Assembly: GCA_002118135.1 (NCBI GenBank)
Contig: BDIU01000238.1
Location: forward strand, 62,001 to 126,000
Direction of reading: 5' to 3'
DNA length: 64,000 nt
Origin: Trebouxia sp. TZW2008
Taxonomy: Eukaryota; Chlorophyta; Trebouxiophyceae; Trebouxiales; Trebouxiaceae
A program made the position numbers and the translations under genes. This document shows, piece by piece, positions 23,301 to 35,300 of this stretch (its first letter is position 1; the number at the start of each line of letters is the position of its first letter). The notes under the pieces were generated by a model. The model saw only the letters and a program-made list of their open reading frames with translations, did not search any database and was not told where the DNA came from.

Positions 23301-26300
23301 TGACGGTACGCTGGATGGCATGCTGAACACTAATGTCACCTTCATTGTTCATCAGGGCAGACCAGACCACCGCCAACCCTGGTCTGTCTCCCCAAGCACC
23401 TCCTGGCTCTTCTCTTCCCCACCCTCAGTGGCCGCTTGCGCATGCTGTACATGATACGTGATTGCACCTGTTGTTGGTGAAACAGGACGGATATTGGCAT
23501 ACTGGAGAATAATGTCATGTCCGTCATGCACCAGGGCAGACCTGACCACCAGCAACCCAGGTAGGTAATCACCTTCAGTGGTCTGCCCTTCATGGCATCT
23601 TTGCTATGGTCAGCTCCTATTGCATGCTGGGGGCTAACCTATCTGCACTGGTTGTGACACATGCTTCAAATGAGTCAAATCAGTCATGCCTGGTACCTTA
23701 GCATGTTGCACAATATGGTGATACAGTCAACTCAGATATTGTGATTGGCTTGTGCAGGTGGGGTGTGCTGGAGACCCCTAACCTGCTGGCAACTGGCAGT
23801 GTGCTTGACAGTGAAGCCTGGCCAGAGGGGCTACCCCCCAGGTCTGAGGGCCTACCCCACAGGCCGGAGGGCTTGCCGCCCAGGCAGCCAGGGGGGCTCT
23901 CTCGACCTCCTAGCATCATGGAAACTGGAGTCACTCGTAAGACCCTTAGATGCTTTGTGGTCATGCAATTTGCCACATTGCCGACAATGGCTATGTCAGT
24001 GCAAGCTGTACCAAGCAGCACTTGGCATCATCTTTTCCATTGCAGTGTGGTTTTGTCAGGTGTAACGAGAAGCTACAGCGTATCAAGACTGATGTAAGAA
24101 AGCACATCTGGCTGGTGTCTTACCACTGCAGTCAAGTATGTCAGCCTGCACTTGGCCATGCCTCTTGCATCTCGACAGCAGCTAAGTGAATACCAGACTG
24201 TGACAGTGACTGTTTGTACAGCTAACATTAGCTTGTTCCAGGCAGGGCATCATGCTTCACAGTTTTGCAGCTCATGGCGTTGCTGTAGCCAAATGCCTGG
24301 GGCAAAACGTTGCATGCACCCACATCCTTTTTGATTAAGGCCATATCAGCATAACAGCATACGTAGAAGCGGTTTTTGTGGGTCCGCAGAAATGGTGCTG
24401 GACACACAAGATGTGGCAGAGTATGGGCGCAGCCATGCCAAGGGCCTCAGGCTCACCTTCTGGCTCTTCAAGACAGATCAGGTATGTACGCGACTTGACT
24501 TTTGTAATAAGAGCCGTGCTGCAGCGCATGCTGCAACATGCCTGAGGCTGCCAGTTTGTGGAAGGCTGCCAGGCAATGCATTGACTATCATCACTGCTGT
24601 CAGCAACTTTGTATACAACTGTGCACAAAATTTTGCAAGCATATCATAATAATTTGCCTACACCCCATGCATTGAGCTCTATCCAAGTGAAAGCTATGTG
24701 GCTGCTGTCCATTGATCAATGTGCAGCAGGACACATGGTGCACAGCCTCATTGCTGATGGTAGCACGGCTAGCCTAAGGTGGCTCGCATAAACATCATGT
24801 GGTCAAAGCGTATGACATTGCCGCGTTTCAAGTGCATGACTTGTGTGTGCAACAGGATGCGTGATATGCAGTGTCGTCGCTAGTGGGCAGCATGCCTCAT
24901 CTGAGGGAGGTCATGCATACTCCTTGTGTTGAGACATTGCCACTGTCTATTGCTGATGGGCAGCATAGCTTCGTGCAGATATAGGCCACATACATGCTGT
25001 TCATCTGCAGCATATGATATTGCTATGCAGGAGGATGCATGGTATGCAGCCTCCTCACTGGTGGGCAGCATGGCTAGCCTGGGGGAGGCCCACATAGGAG
25101 CCATGGGGGCCATGAAGCTGGTGAAGCCCCTGTTCCTGTTGCTCAGCGGACAATGTTTCTGCAGACAGTTCTCTAGGCATAGACAATGTACATGCCGTAT
25201 GCTTGAAGTCTGTGACTTTGATGTGCAGGAAGATGCATGGTATGCAGCATCCTCACTGGTGGGCAGCATGGCTACTCTAGGGGAGGCCCACATTGTTGCT
25301 ATGGGGGGCATGAAGCTGGTGAAGCCCTTCAACTGGGTTCTATAGAGACATTCTATATTGAGATCATGCAACTTGCGCATGCAGGAAGATGCATGGTACG
25401 CAGCATCCTCGCTCGTGGGCAGCATGGCCAGTCTCGGTGAGGCCCACATAGACGCCATGGGGGGCATGAAGCTGGTCAAGCCCTTGTTCCTGGTGCTAAG
25501 ACGAGGAGGCAAGGACTGCAAGGCAGCAGCCCTCAGAGCGCTGCAGCACCTCACCACAGAACGGGCCTGCAGAGCCATGACTGCCAGGGTAGGCACAACT
25601 CCTTACCCCGACCCCTCTTCTCTCCCACCCCCTTTTGTCTCCCCCCTGGCTCCCGACTCACCTCAAAGGATCTTGGAATCTTACTGTCATGTGTGCGAGA
25701 TGATGTGTCGCATGTGTCATAGTGCTTCAGGTTGGTCATATCAGCCATATCTCAGCTTCAACCTCGTTGATTTTGCCTGGATCGTGCTGTCGCCCACATG
25801 GCGTGTAGAGTAATTTGTGAGAGTGTTCCACCATGCACATGCTGCAAGACCAGAAGGTTGGGGTGTTTTGTGCTTGCAGCAAGACTCGTATATGAATGCT
25901 CTGGTCAAGGCGGTGCAGCAGTTAGACACTGCCATGCAGTACCCAGCCACCTCATGCGCATGCTGCAAGGGCTGACAGTTAGTGAGAATCTTTGTGTGTA
26001 TTTAGGTCTGAATGCTGGTCTGAATGTTGGTGTGTTTGTGCTTGCAGCAAGATTCATACCTGAATGGTCTCGTCAAGGCGGTGCAGCAATCAGACACGGC
26101 CATGCAGTACCCAGCCACCATCATCCTGGCCCGCCTCATCTCCAATGACCCCTCCACCCACTACATTGTTGCACAGGTAGCCCTGTCTTTCTGACGCTTG
26201 ATGTGCTCAAGAGATCAATGCGTGCTGCTCGTGTCAAGCCCACGTGACTTGTCACATGCAAAGCAGTGCATGGCCCAGTTACTATGTCCAATGTCAACAG

Positions 26301-29300
26301 TTGCAGACCCAGAGCATCTTTCAAATTTGCCCTGGGCAATTGTGATGCTACATAATTCTGTAGCATCAAACTCCAGCTGATGCAGCCGGCTTGTGAATGC
26401 ACAGATTGCCAGATCCCACTGTACTAAGGTCAGTTTGAGCCTCAATCCATTTGGCATGCTTTCTGCACCAATAGGGACAGCACATCACAGTATCACTAGA
26501 AGTGCTGCGCTCGACCTCGCCAATGCTGCTGGTGAGTTGAAATGCCCAGTCAGCCCAGAATGTGAGCAGAGTGATCATGCTTGCTTGTGTGTATGGCGCA
26601 GGCTGGGTTGATTCAGGCGCTGGCCAAGCTGATGAAGCAGGGCAGCATGCTCATCGAGGCATGTGAGGCCCTGGCGGAGTCAGTGAAGCACCCGACCGCC
26701 AGCAGCCAGATACAGCACGACCTTTATCAATGACTGTGGTGCTGCCTGTTGTCTCATATCTAGCCAATATGGGCTGGTGTGTCTTATGCAGGCTGGGCTG
26801 ATTCAAGCCCTGGCTAAGCCGATGAAGCAGGGTAGCATGCCCATTGAGGCATGTGAGGCCCTGACGGAGTCAGCGAAGCACCCGACCGCCAGCAGTCAGA
26901 TACAGCACGTCCTTGGTCAGTGACTGTGATGCTGCTTGCTGTCTCATATCTAACCAGTATGGGGTGGTGTGTCTTGTGCAGGCTGGTTTGATTCAAGCCC
27001 TGGCCAAGCTGATGAAGCAGGGCAGCATGCCCATTGAGGTGCGTGAGGCCCTGACAGAGTCAGTGAAGCACCTGACGGCCAGCAGCCAGAAGAATCGGGA
27101 TACCCTGGTGGCCTCCATGGCCCTACCCCTCTTCATCGCCCAGCTGCAAACAGGTGAGGTCTGCCATTTTGCTACAGCAGATGCAAGATTTTGGTGTGTA
27201 TTGCATGATCAGCTTTGTGACTGCGCGCTGCCCAGCTTCAAACAGGTGAGCTATGCGCTTCTTCAATGTTGCTTTACCAATGTTGCTATAGCAGCCAGAG
27301 AATTGGGACACCCTGGTGGCCTCTATGGCCCTGCCTCTCTTCATTGCCCAGCTGCAGATAGGTGAGGTCTGCAGTGTTGCTATAACCAACAGACAGTTTG
27401 GGTCACTGTTGTGACCTGTTATCTGCCCTTCTTGCATGCCCGGGTGCAAACTGTTGAGCTACATACTTTTGCAATGTCGCTGTAGCAGCCAGAAGAACAC
27501 CCTGGACACCCTGGTGGCCTCCACGGCTCTACCCCTCTTCATTGCCCAGGTGGAAACAGGTCAGGCCGCTTGTTCCGCAGCAGGTCCCATCAAAAGAAAT
27601 CCATACAATTCCCACAGTTCTGATGGCCCTGCCCCTCTTCATTCCCCAGATGCAAACATGTGAACTGAGTAGCTTTGCAGCGATGCAACAGCTACATCAG
27701 CCAGAAGAAATAGCACACCTTGGAGGCCTCCATGGCTCTGCTGCTCTTTCGAGCGTCCTGGAAGGACCCCCTCACGCCTGTGCCAGCCTGCAGGAGTCAG
27801 TTGTTGTCTCACAACATGTTCATAGCAGCAAGAATACAGTTCGAACCCTCACTGGTCACAATCTCCTTGACCATGCAGCTTTAGACATACACATCCTTGT
27901 AGGTGCTTGAAAAGGATGCGATGTCTTTCAAAAAAGCAGCTGTCAGCACATGTGGCAGGCTACTTGTGGACTCTTGTCCCTGCTGCTCGCCTGTCATATG
28001 CTTGATCACGGCGTACTTTGTACACGGACAATCAGACTCTCTGGGTTGCACAGGCATCCCCTTCTACGGGCACTTGACATGTCTTTGAGGCTCTCATCTC
28101 AAAGGCCTTGCAAAGTTGTGTCTTTGTGAATGGTCTTTTGACGATACGTGAAGTACCGTGCAAGAGTGAGCTTGTGTAAGCTTCACCTGATTGTCAATCA
28201 GGCTGTGAGCATCTGCTGCATGTCAAGTACTTTATGAAATCTTGAAGTGAGCTTGAAACTCGTATGAAATTCTGTGTGTAAGAGTGATCTTCACCTGATT
28301 GTCAGCTACGCTGAGAGCATCTGCTGTATGTCAAGTAGCTTATGAATTGGAGCTTGGTCGACTGTCACAATCGTGGTCATCGCTGTTTGCTGATTATTTT
28401 TGTTTGTGTACTGTTGTTTGTGTACATGCATGCAGACTAGTCCTGGCAGCTCTATGTGCTGATGCTGTACATATCAGCTGTAGGTTGGCCTGTCTGGTGC
28501 ATGCAGCCCTCATCATCATGAGGAAGTAAACAGGCCATCAATTATCCTGATCATAATGCAAGACTGCAAAGGCCACCAACCGACCGAAGTCAGCAGGGTC
28601 ACCATCAACTTCAGGAGGTCTTGTTGGAGGTGTAGCTTCACTCAACTTCCTTTGCATTGCTTTGTATCTCTGTGAATGATGCCGAGAGGCCTAGCCTTTT
28701 ATCTTCTTTTCAACCACATGGGTTACGTTGGGTTGCAGGTGAGGAGGCAGTGCAGTACGGGACAGCGCGGGTGCTGCGGCACCTGGCCCTGGGCTCCCAG
28801 CCCCACCACAAGACTGCAGCCCTCTCAGCAATTGTTCCCCTCACACAGGCCCTCCAGGTGCCAGTCAAACCTGCCAGAGCTAACCTGCCTGCCTTGCATT
28901 GTTTGCTCGACTTGTCAACATCCCCAGCTGTTCCCATCATTGTCTGCATGGCATCTGGCTACTGTGTGTGCTGCTGAGCTGTTGCCCATTGGTCGAGAAG
29001 AGGATTACCTCATTTACACTTAGGTGGGGAGGCCTGGGGTGCAGAGTGCTTGTGCATCAGCCCTGGCCATGTCAGGAAGGGCCACCCCGAGATGCGCTCA
29101 CAGTCATTGCATCACGGCGGCAATGCAGCCCTGACCATCATGCTGCAATGAGTGCCCCTTCCCCATCACAGCGTGTAAACAGCAGTTGCACGTTGTACAG
29201 GTTGGAAGACCCAGGGTGCAGTTTGCATGCGCGTCAGCCCTGGCCATGCTAGTGGAGGGGCACCCTGAGATGTGCCCCCAGGTGCTGCGCCATGGCGGCA

Positions 29301-32300
29301 TTGCAGCCCTGACCATCATGCTGCAGACTGCGGGAGCGCAAGGCAAGAAGGCAGCTGCTGAGGCTTTGCAGGTCAGTTCAAGAGCATTGTGTCTGTCAGA
29401 ACGCCACTACCATTTGCTTGTTGCAATCTGTATGTCTTTGGTTGGTCCATGATTGTCATGTGGGAGGCTGCTGGAGCGCAAGACAAGAAGGCAGCTGCTG
29501 AGGCACTGCAGGTCAGCTCAATCATGATGTTGTGCCTGTCAGACAAGTACTGCCGTGTCCTTGTCTTGTGATCTGTGCACCTTTTGTTGGTTCCTGTTGT
29601 ATCACCTCAGAAACAGGGTGGGACTGATCGTTACCTGCTTAGCAATTGAGTTAGCACATTCGATCAATCACCATCAGCACAGAACACTTCAGCACAATAT
29701 CAGCTGCAGACAGCCTCAGATCCTCTTGACTCACAAGCTGAGGCATACATTTTGCTTGTGAATCACCTCACAGGACACAAACAAACCCGCACTGTCAGCA
29801 TCATGACCCTGTTGCTGGTGTGACTATTGCCATGTTTTGCATTGACTGGCACTTGCAGACTTCTGGAGGCCGCGGTAGAGCATCTGCTATTCGTTGCATC
29901 TGCATCCGTGCAAAAGCAGCAGACATTGCTAGGATCTGTATGTGCTTTGCTGTAGTGAGGCAGGCTGAACGCCAAGCCCTTTTGTCCGTCAGCCCCGTCA
30001 CTGCTGCACTGCCAGCCTGCAGGGTTTACCTGCACCAGAGTGCAGTACTTGTTGCCCACATGCCGGTCTCGCCACTAGCTTCAAATTGACAAAGAGGTGC
30101 TTGTGCTGTAGGCGGTGGCTGCAGAGGATGTGGACATGAAGCCACGCATTGCCAAATCTGGCGCCATTCCACCCCTAGTTGCCATGGTCAAAGCAGGTAT
30201 GGTCCTCAGCCCGTTCTTCAAGCTGCTGTGCTTGTCGCCTTGCTTTGTTCTTCTCTGCTAGCCAATGGCACGTTGGAAGTGTCGCTTCTGTCATAGACAA
30301 GATCTGAGTGTACATACCAGGCGAGCCCTTTCACTGTGCTGCCACACGTTGCCCTTGAAAGCTTCACAGCCAGGAACGCTCAGCACAGACGTATCAGCAT
30401 TTGTGATCTGCTGCAAGGATTGTACTGCATGGTCCTTAGGCTGGTGCTCAAACCCTGAGGAGGGGTATTTGTGAAGAGCATTGCAAAAACAGCACTGTGC
30501 ATGCAGGCAACCTACAGCAGCAGACAGCACTTGATGGGGCACTGCAGGCTCTGACCTACTGCCCAGGCAGGAATGATGCCTCACAACATGTTGCTGGGGA
30601 GGACAGGATGATGTCAGCAATATCTTTGCGCCGTTCAGAATTCATGTGAAGAGTCAGGTTTCATGCAGGCAACCTACAGCAGCAGGCAGCAGCAGCCGGA
30701 GCTCTGCAGGCTTTGACATACTGCCCCGGCAGGACTGACATCTCAGCGGGCATTGCTGGGGAGGGGGGCATTGCCCCCCTGGTGGCTATGGTGACTACAG
30801 GGCCCTTGCCCCTGCGCAGTGCGGCGGCTGGGGCGCTTTGCAATCTGGCCCTTGCCAACCCTCCCAACCAGGTCAGTTGATTGTGTCTGCATCTGTTCTC
30901 AACCTCATATGTGAGGAGGCTGTATTCTGCTGATGCATTCATCAATGACTTCGGTGTTTACTTGCTGCATGCAGGATCTTCAGATATTCTCAAATGCATG
31001 CAATTGCATGCTGTACTGAGTGGACATGCTCTCAGTATTGAATGCCTGCATGTCCGTTTGAGCATAACCAGGCTGAAATGCAGTACTGTTCCTGAGCTCA
31101 GGCAAATCCATCTTCCTTGCTCTGCAACATTTGCTGTGATAAACAAAGCTTCTCCTTGCATGCGTGCAGGCAGCAATCATCAAGGCTGGTGCCCTTCCTG
31201 CCCTCATTCAGCTGCTGCAGCATGCTCAGCCCGATGGGCAGTATGCAGCAGCAGCAGCCTTGTACAACCTGGCGGGTCAAGAGCCAGAAGTGCGCTTGGC
31301 TATTGTGGCCTGCAAAGCCCTACCTGCCTTGATGCTCATGCTGCAGGCGGAAAGCTGGTACGCCTGGCTGCCCTTGCATTGATGCTGTGTGCATCCAGCA
31401 GCTTGCTTCCTGCTCTGTCGCTATGTAGTGAATTGGCCATTGTGGCGTACAAGGCCGTACCTGCTCATGCTGCAAGCAGAAACCTGGTATGCCTTGCTGC
31501 TGTTGCGTGGCTGTTTTGTGCAGATGTCGTTTCAGTTCTTGCTTGTCTAGGCTTGACTGTTGGTTCAGCTGACAGCAGGCCAAAGTGATCCATCCCATAC
31601 CTGCTTTGAGAAAAAGTGACTTCTGCCTGAAGTCTGATCTGCCTGCTTGCTGTTTTGCTCCACTACTCAGGGGGCCGTAGCATGACTTTGTTGACATGTA
31701 GCAGTTCACAGATTTCAACATGCCCTGAGGTCCCACATCTGACAAAGATGAAGACTGACTCTGGCAGCAAAAGTGGGGTATAGGACAGCAGGTCTAGGGC
31801 TAATTGTATGTGCAGGTACTGCCGCATAGTGGCTGCTGAGGTGCTGGGGCGAGTGTGCATGGAGTGGGCAAATCGGGAGGCTGTGCAGGCCGCTGGGGCT
31901 ATCATCCCCCTGCTCAATCTCCTGCGCCTGAAGCATTCCCCAGGAGTAAGCCTGCCCTTGCCTCCTGCTTGTTCATGCGCAGTATCTGTCAAGCAAATGT
32001 GCATGTTTTTGGAGGCAACGCACCGGCAGGTTGTGTTGAGCTTCACAGCTGCTTCTGTCAATAGAGCCTTCTGTCATGACGTTTTCCTTTCTTTTCCAGG
32101 CATCGTGCTTGCAGCTAAATGTACCTGTCTGCATGTTCACTTCTGTGTACACATGAAGCCCTAGTACTGTCTTTGCAGCAAGGCACAGAGACTCAACAGA
32201 TTTACATGTGTTGCCTCATTATGATGACAACAATACATTGCCTATATACACGGTAGACAACCTGGAAGGCAGGGTGCATTATCGCGAGGGGATCATGTTA

Positions 32301-35300
32301 TGGTGATGGAGCAGTCCACTCTGCTGTGAATGCTTCGTTGATAGACTATGCTGACGTTGGAACATTACCCATGCTGACATAGAGACATTGCATCCTGCAG
32401 ATGATAGACAATGTGGAGGGCCCAATGCACCACCTGGCCTATGAGCGAGGGGAGGACGTAATCGTGATGAAGGGCTACAACTTTGCCAAGGCCAAGATGG
32501 ACTCTGTCAATGTCTCAATGATGCTGACAATAAGACATGGCCTATGCAGATAGTAGACAATGTGGAAAGGCCATTGCACCACCTGACTTTTGAGCATGGG
32601 CAGGACTCAATTGTGAGGAAGGGCTACATCTTTACGCATTGTATGTGGCCCATGCTTTACCTCACTCGCACCAACAGTAAGACACTGCCCGTGCTGACCA
32701 TGAGGCTCTGCCTGTACAGATGATAGACAATGTGGAGGGGCCAGTGCACCACCTGGCCTATGAGCGTGGGGAGGATGTGATTGTGATGAAGGGCTACAAG
32801 TTTGCCAAGGCCAAGACTGCAGCTGCAGCAGTGCTAGGATGCCTGGCCCTTGCCAACCCGGCTGTTGCTGACCAGCTTGTCAAGGTATGCTGTCATGCCT
32901 TGACCATAATCATGTGCAGGGAGTGACCCGCTCTGTGCATGGCTGTCATTTCCATCTGTTTGTACTGCACAATGGCCCCCATGACGTAACACAAAGAGAT
33001 GGAAATGTTGCTGCTATCTGTTGGGCACATATTTCTGCATCAGAAGAGGAGGTTGGTCTAGTTGGTCATGACCAAAGTCATAACTTTGATAGTTGTAACA
33101 GCAGCAGCAGCAGGAGCAGCAGCAGCAGCAGCAGCAGCAGCAATTCCTCTCATGAGAAAGCAAGAAGATTTGCGCTGTCCATCGATGCTGCCTGTAAACA
33201 ATGCCCCAATTCAACGCTTGTTAACTTGAACTCACTGACTGTTATGATTGCTATGACTTGTACTATGACTAGTCCTTGCACTGTCCGATGACTGGTATCT
33301 CTCAGTACCAGTGCCAGTCTTATTTCATTTTGGTCATCATAATTATTACTAACATGTGGGCAAGCAATGGGAATTGTGTATGTGCAGGCTGGAGTGACAG
33401 AGCAGCTGATGGGTATGGTGGAGAGCAGCAGTGCTGAGGTGCGCTCTGTGGCAGCAGCCTGTCTGGGGGACCTTGCAGCCGCCTACCCACCTCTTCAGCC
33501 CTACCTCATCCAGGTACTGTCTGCTGCCTTGAGTGTAAAACTGAAGTACTGCCGCTTGTTGTGGGCTTGCCACAAATGCAACTTCTGTGTGTAGCTGGTT
33601 GGGACATCTTCAGGCTGTTGCCTGGGGGAGCTTGCAGCCGCTTACCCACCTCTTTAGCCCTACCTCATCTCAGTACAGATTGTCGTGATTGTCTGGTGTA
33701 CTGCTGCTCATTGGCATGCCACCAGGGCAAATCGCAAGCTGCTTTATGGAATCTCAGCCTTGTAAATCTCAGCCGCCTAGCCATCTCCCACCTCTGCCTC
33801 ATCCAGGTATCAGATCACTTCCTCCCACACATGGACAGTTCACTCGCCTGACTTGACACAGTCCATGTCTCTTTTGGTACTGCTGCCTCTTTGTGTCTAT
33901 TGTCAAAGCAGCAGCACCCCCTGACGAGATCAAGGTGTTTTGGCCTGCTCAGTGCTGTGCTTTGCAAGATTTTGCTGGTAAATCTGCATGTCAATGCTAT
34001 CAGCTGCGCCCCAAATCCTCTTGCTGCCTTCGTGTCTGTACTTTTCAGCCCATCACTTTCCTCCCCAGGATGTGATAGCCCGCCCCTCAAACCCCAAGAT
34101 GCTTATCTTTGTGAGCTCAGCTTCGGCACAAAGCTGATCTGCCTCAAAAAGACATGCTGTTGCAGCAGCTGAGCAAGCTAGTGCGGTTGATGAGCAGCAA
34201 CTTCAGGCAGGCAAGCTCCTCAAAGAGGCCAGATGTGTCAGCAGCTGGCGCAGCTGTGGGCCTACTGACGGCCACCACCTATTGAAACTTCTGCAGCCAT
34301 CTTCCTTGACTGTCCTCATGCTCGTCGACCAGGAAGTTGATTTGGCACAAGCCCATCTGGCTGACAAAAGCATGCTGTTGCAGCGGTTGAGCAAGCTAGT
34401 GCAGTTGATGAGCAGCAACTTCAGGCAGGCAGGCTCCTCAAAGAGGCCAGATGTGTCAGCAGCTGGCGCAGCTGTGGGCCTACTGACGGTCACCACCTAT
34501 TAAAACTTCTGCAGCCATCTTCCTTGACTGTTCTCATGCTCGTCGACCTGGAAGTTGATTCAGCACAAGCCCGTCTGGCTGACAAAAGCATGCTGTTGCA
34601 GCGGTTGAGCAAGCTAGTGCGGTTGATGAGCAGCAACTTCAGGCAGGCAGGCTCCTCAAAGAGGCCAGATGTGGCGGCGGCCGGCGCAGCTGTGGGCCTA
34701 CTGGTGGCTCAGCAGGCCACTGCCAGGGAGGGGCTGCTGCAGCTGGGAGGGCTGAAGCCCCTGATGGCCATGCTGCACCAGGGCACTCTGGCTGAGCAGT
34801 CGGTTGCTGCCAATGTGCTGTTTGACATGGAGCAAGGTGAGGTCTTTTTTTTTTAGACAAGAATTTGGTCTAGATCATGCGTTTTTGCATGCAAGATTTG
34901 GACGTGTCCCATGCAGCAGCGGGGCTGTTTAGCAGAGCATTACTTTGTGCTAAAGGACCAACTTGTCGCTGTGTCTGCTTGCTTCTGTGAACGCAACCAG
35001 TATGCCTCGTATCAAGCCTGTACAAACTGGGTTGCACTATCCCACCACAGACGTTTTGTTTCTTGCTTTTCTCTCAGCACAGTCTGGATCATTGGTTCAG
35101 GGTCAGAGGAACTCAGCCCAAACGGTTCAGAGTCAGGGGTTGAGAGGCTTTGTGCCCAGCCTGGAAGCCATTTTTCTCATGGTCGTCATCAAACTTCTTC
35201 AATACCTGTTTCATTGCTTTCAGGGTCTGAGGAGGCATCTCAGCTGATCCAGGGACAGCGTGTGAGGGAGCAGGTGCACAGCCTGGAGCCCTGTCTGTTG

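Noticed and set aside
22900..23570. CRISPR-like array of regularly spaced repeats
   Set aside because: Repeats are about 100 bp, are copies of a neighbouring exon, and the spacers are related to each other. The DNA is eukaryotic nuclear.
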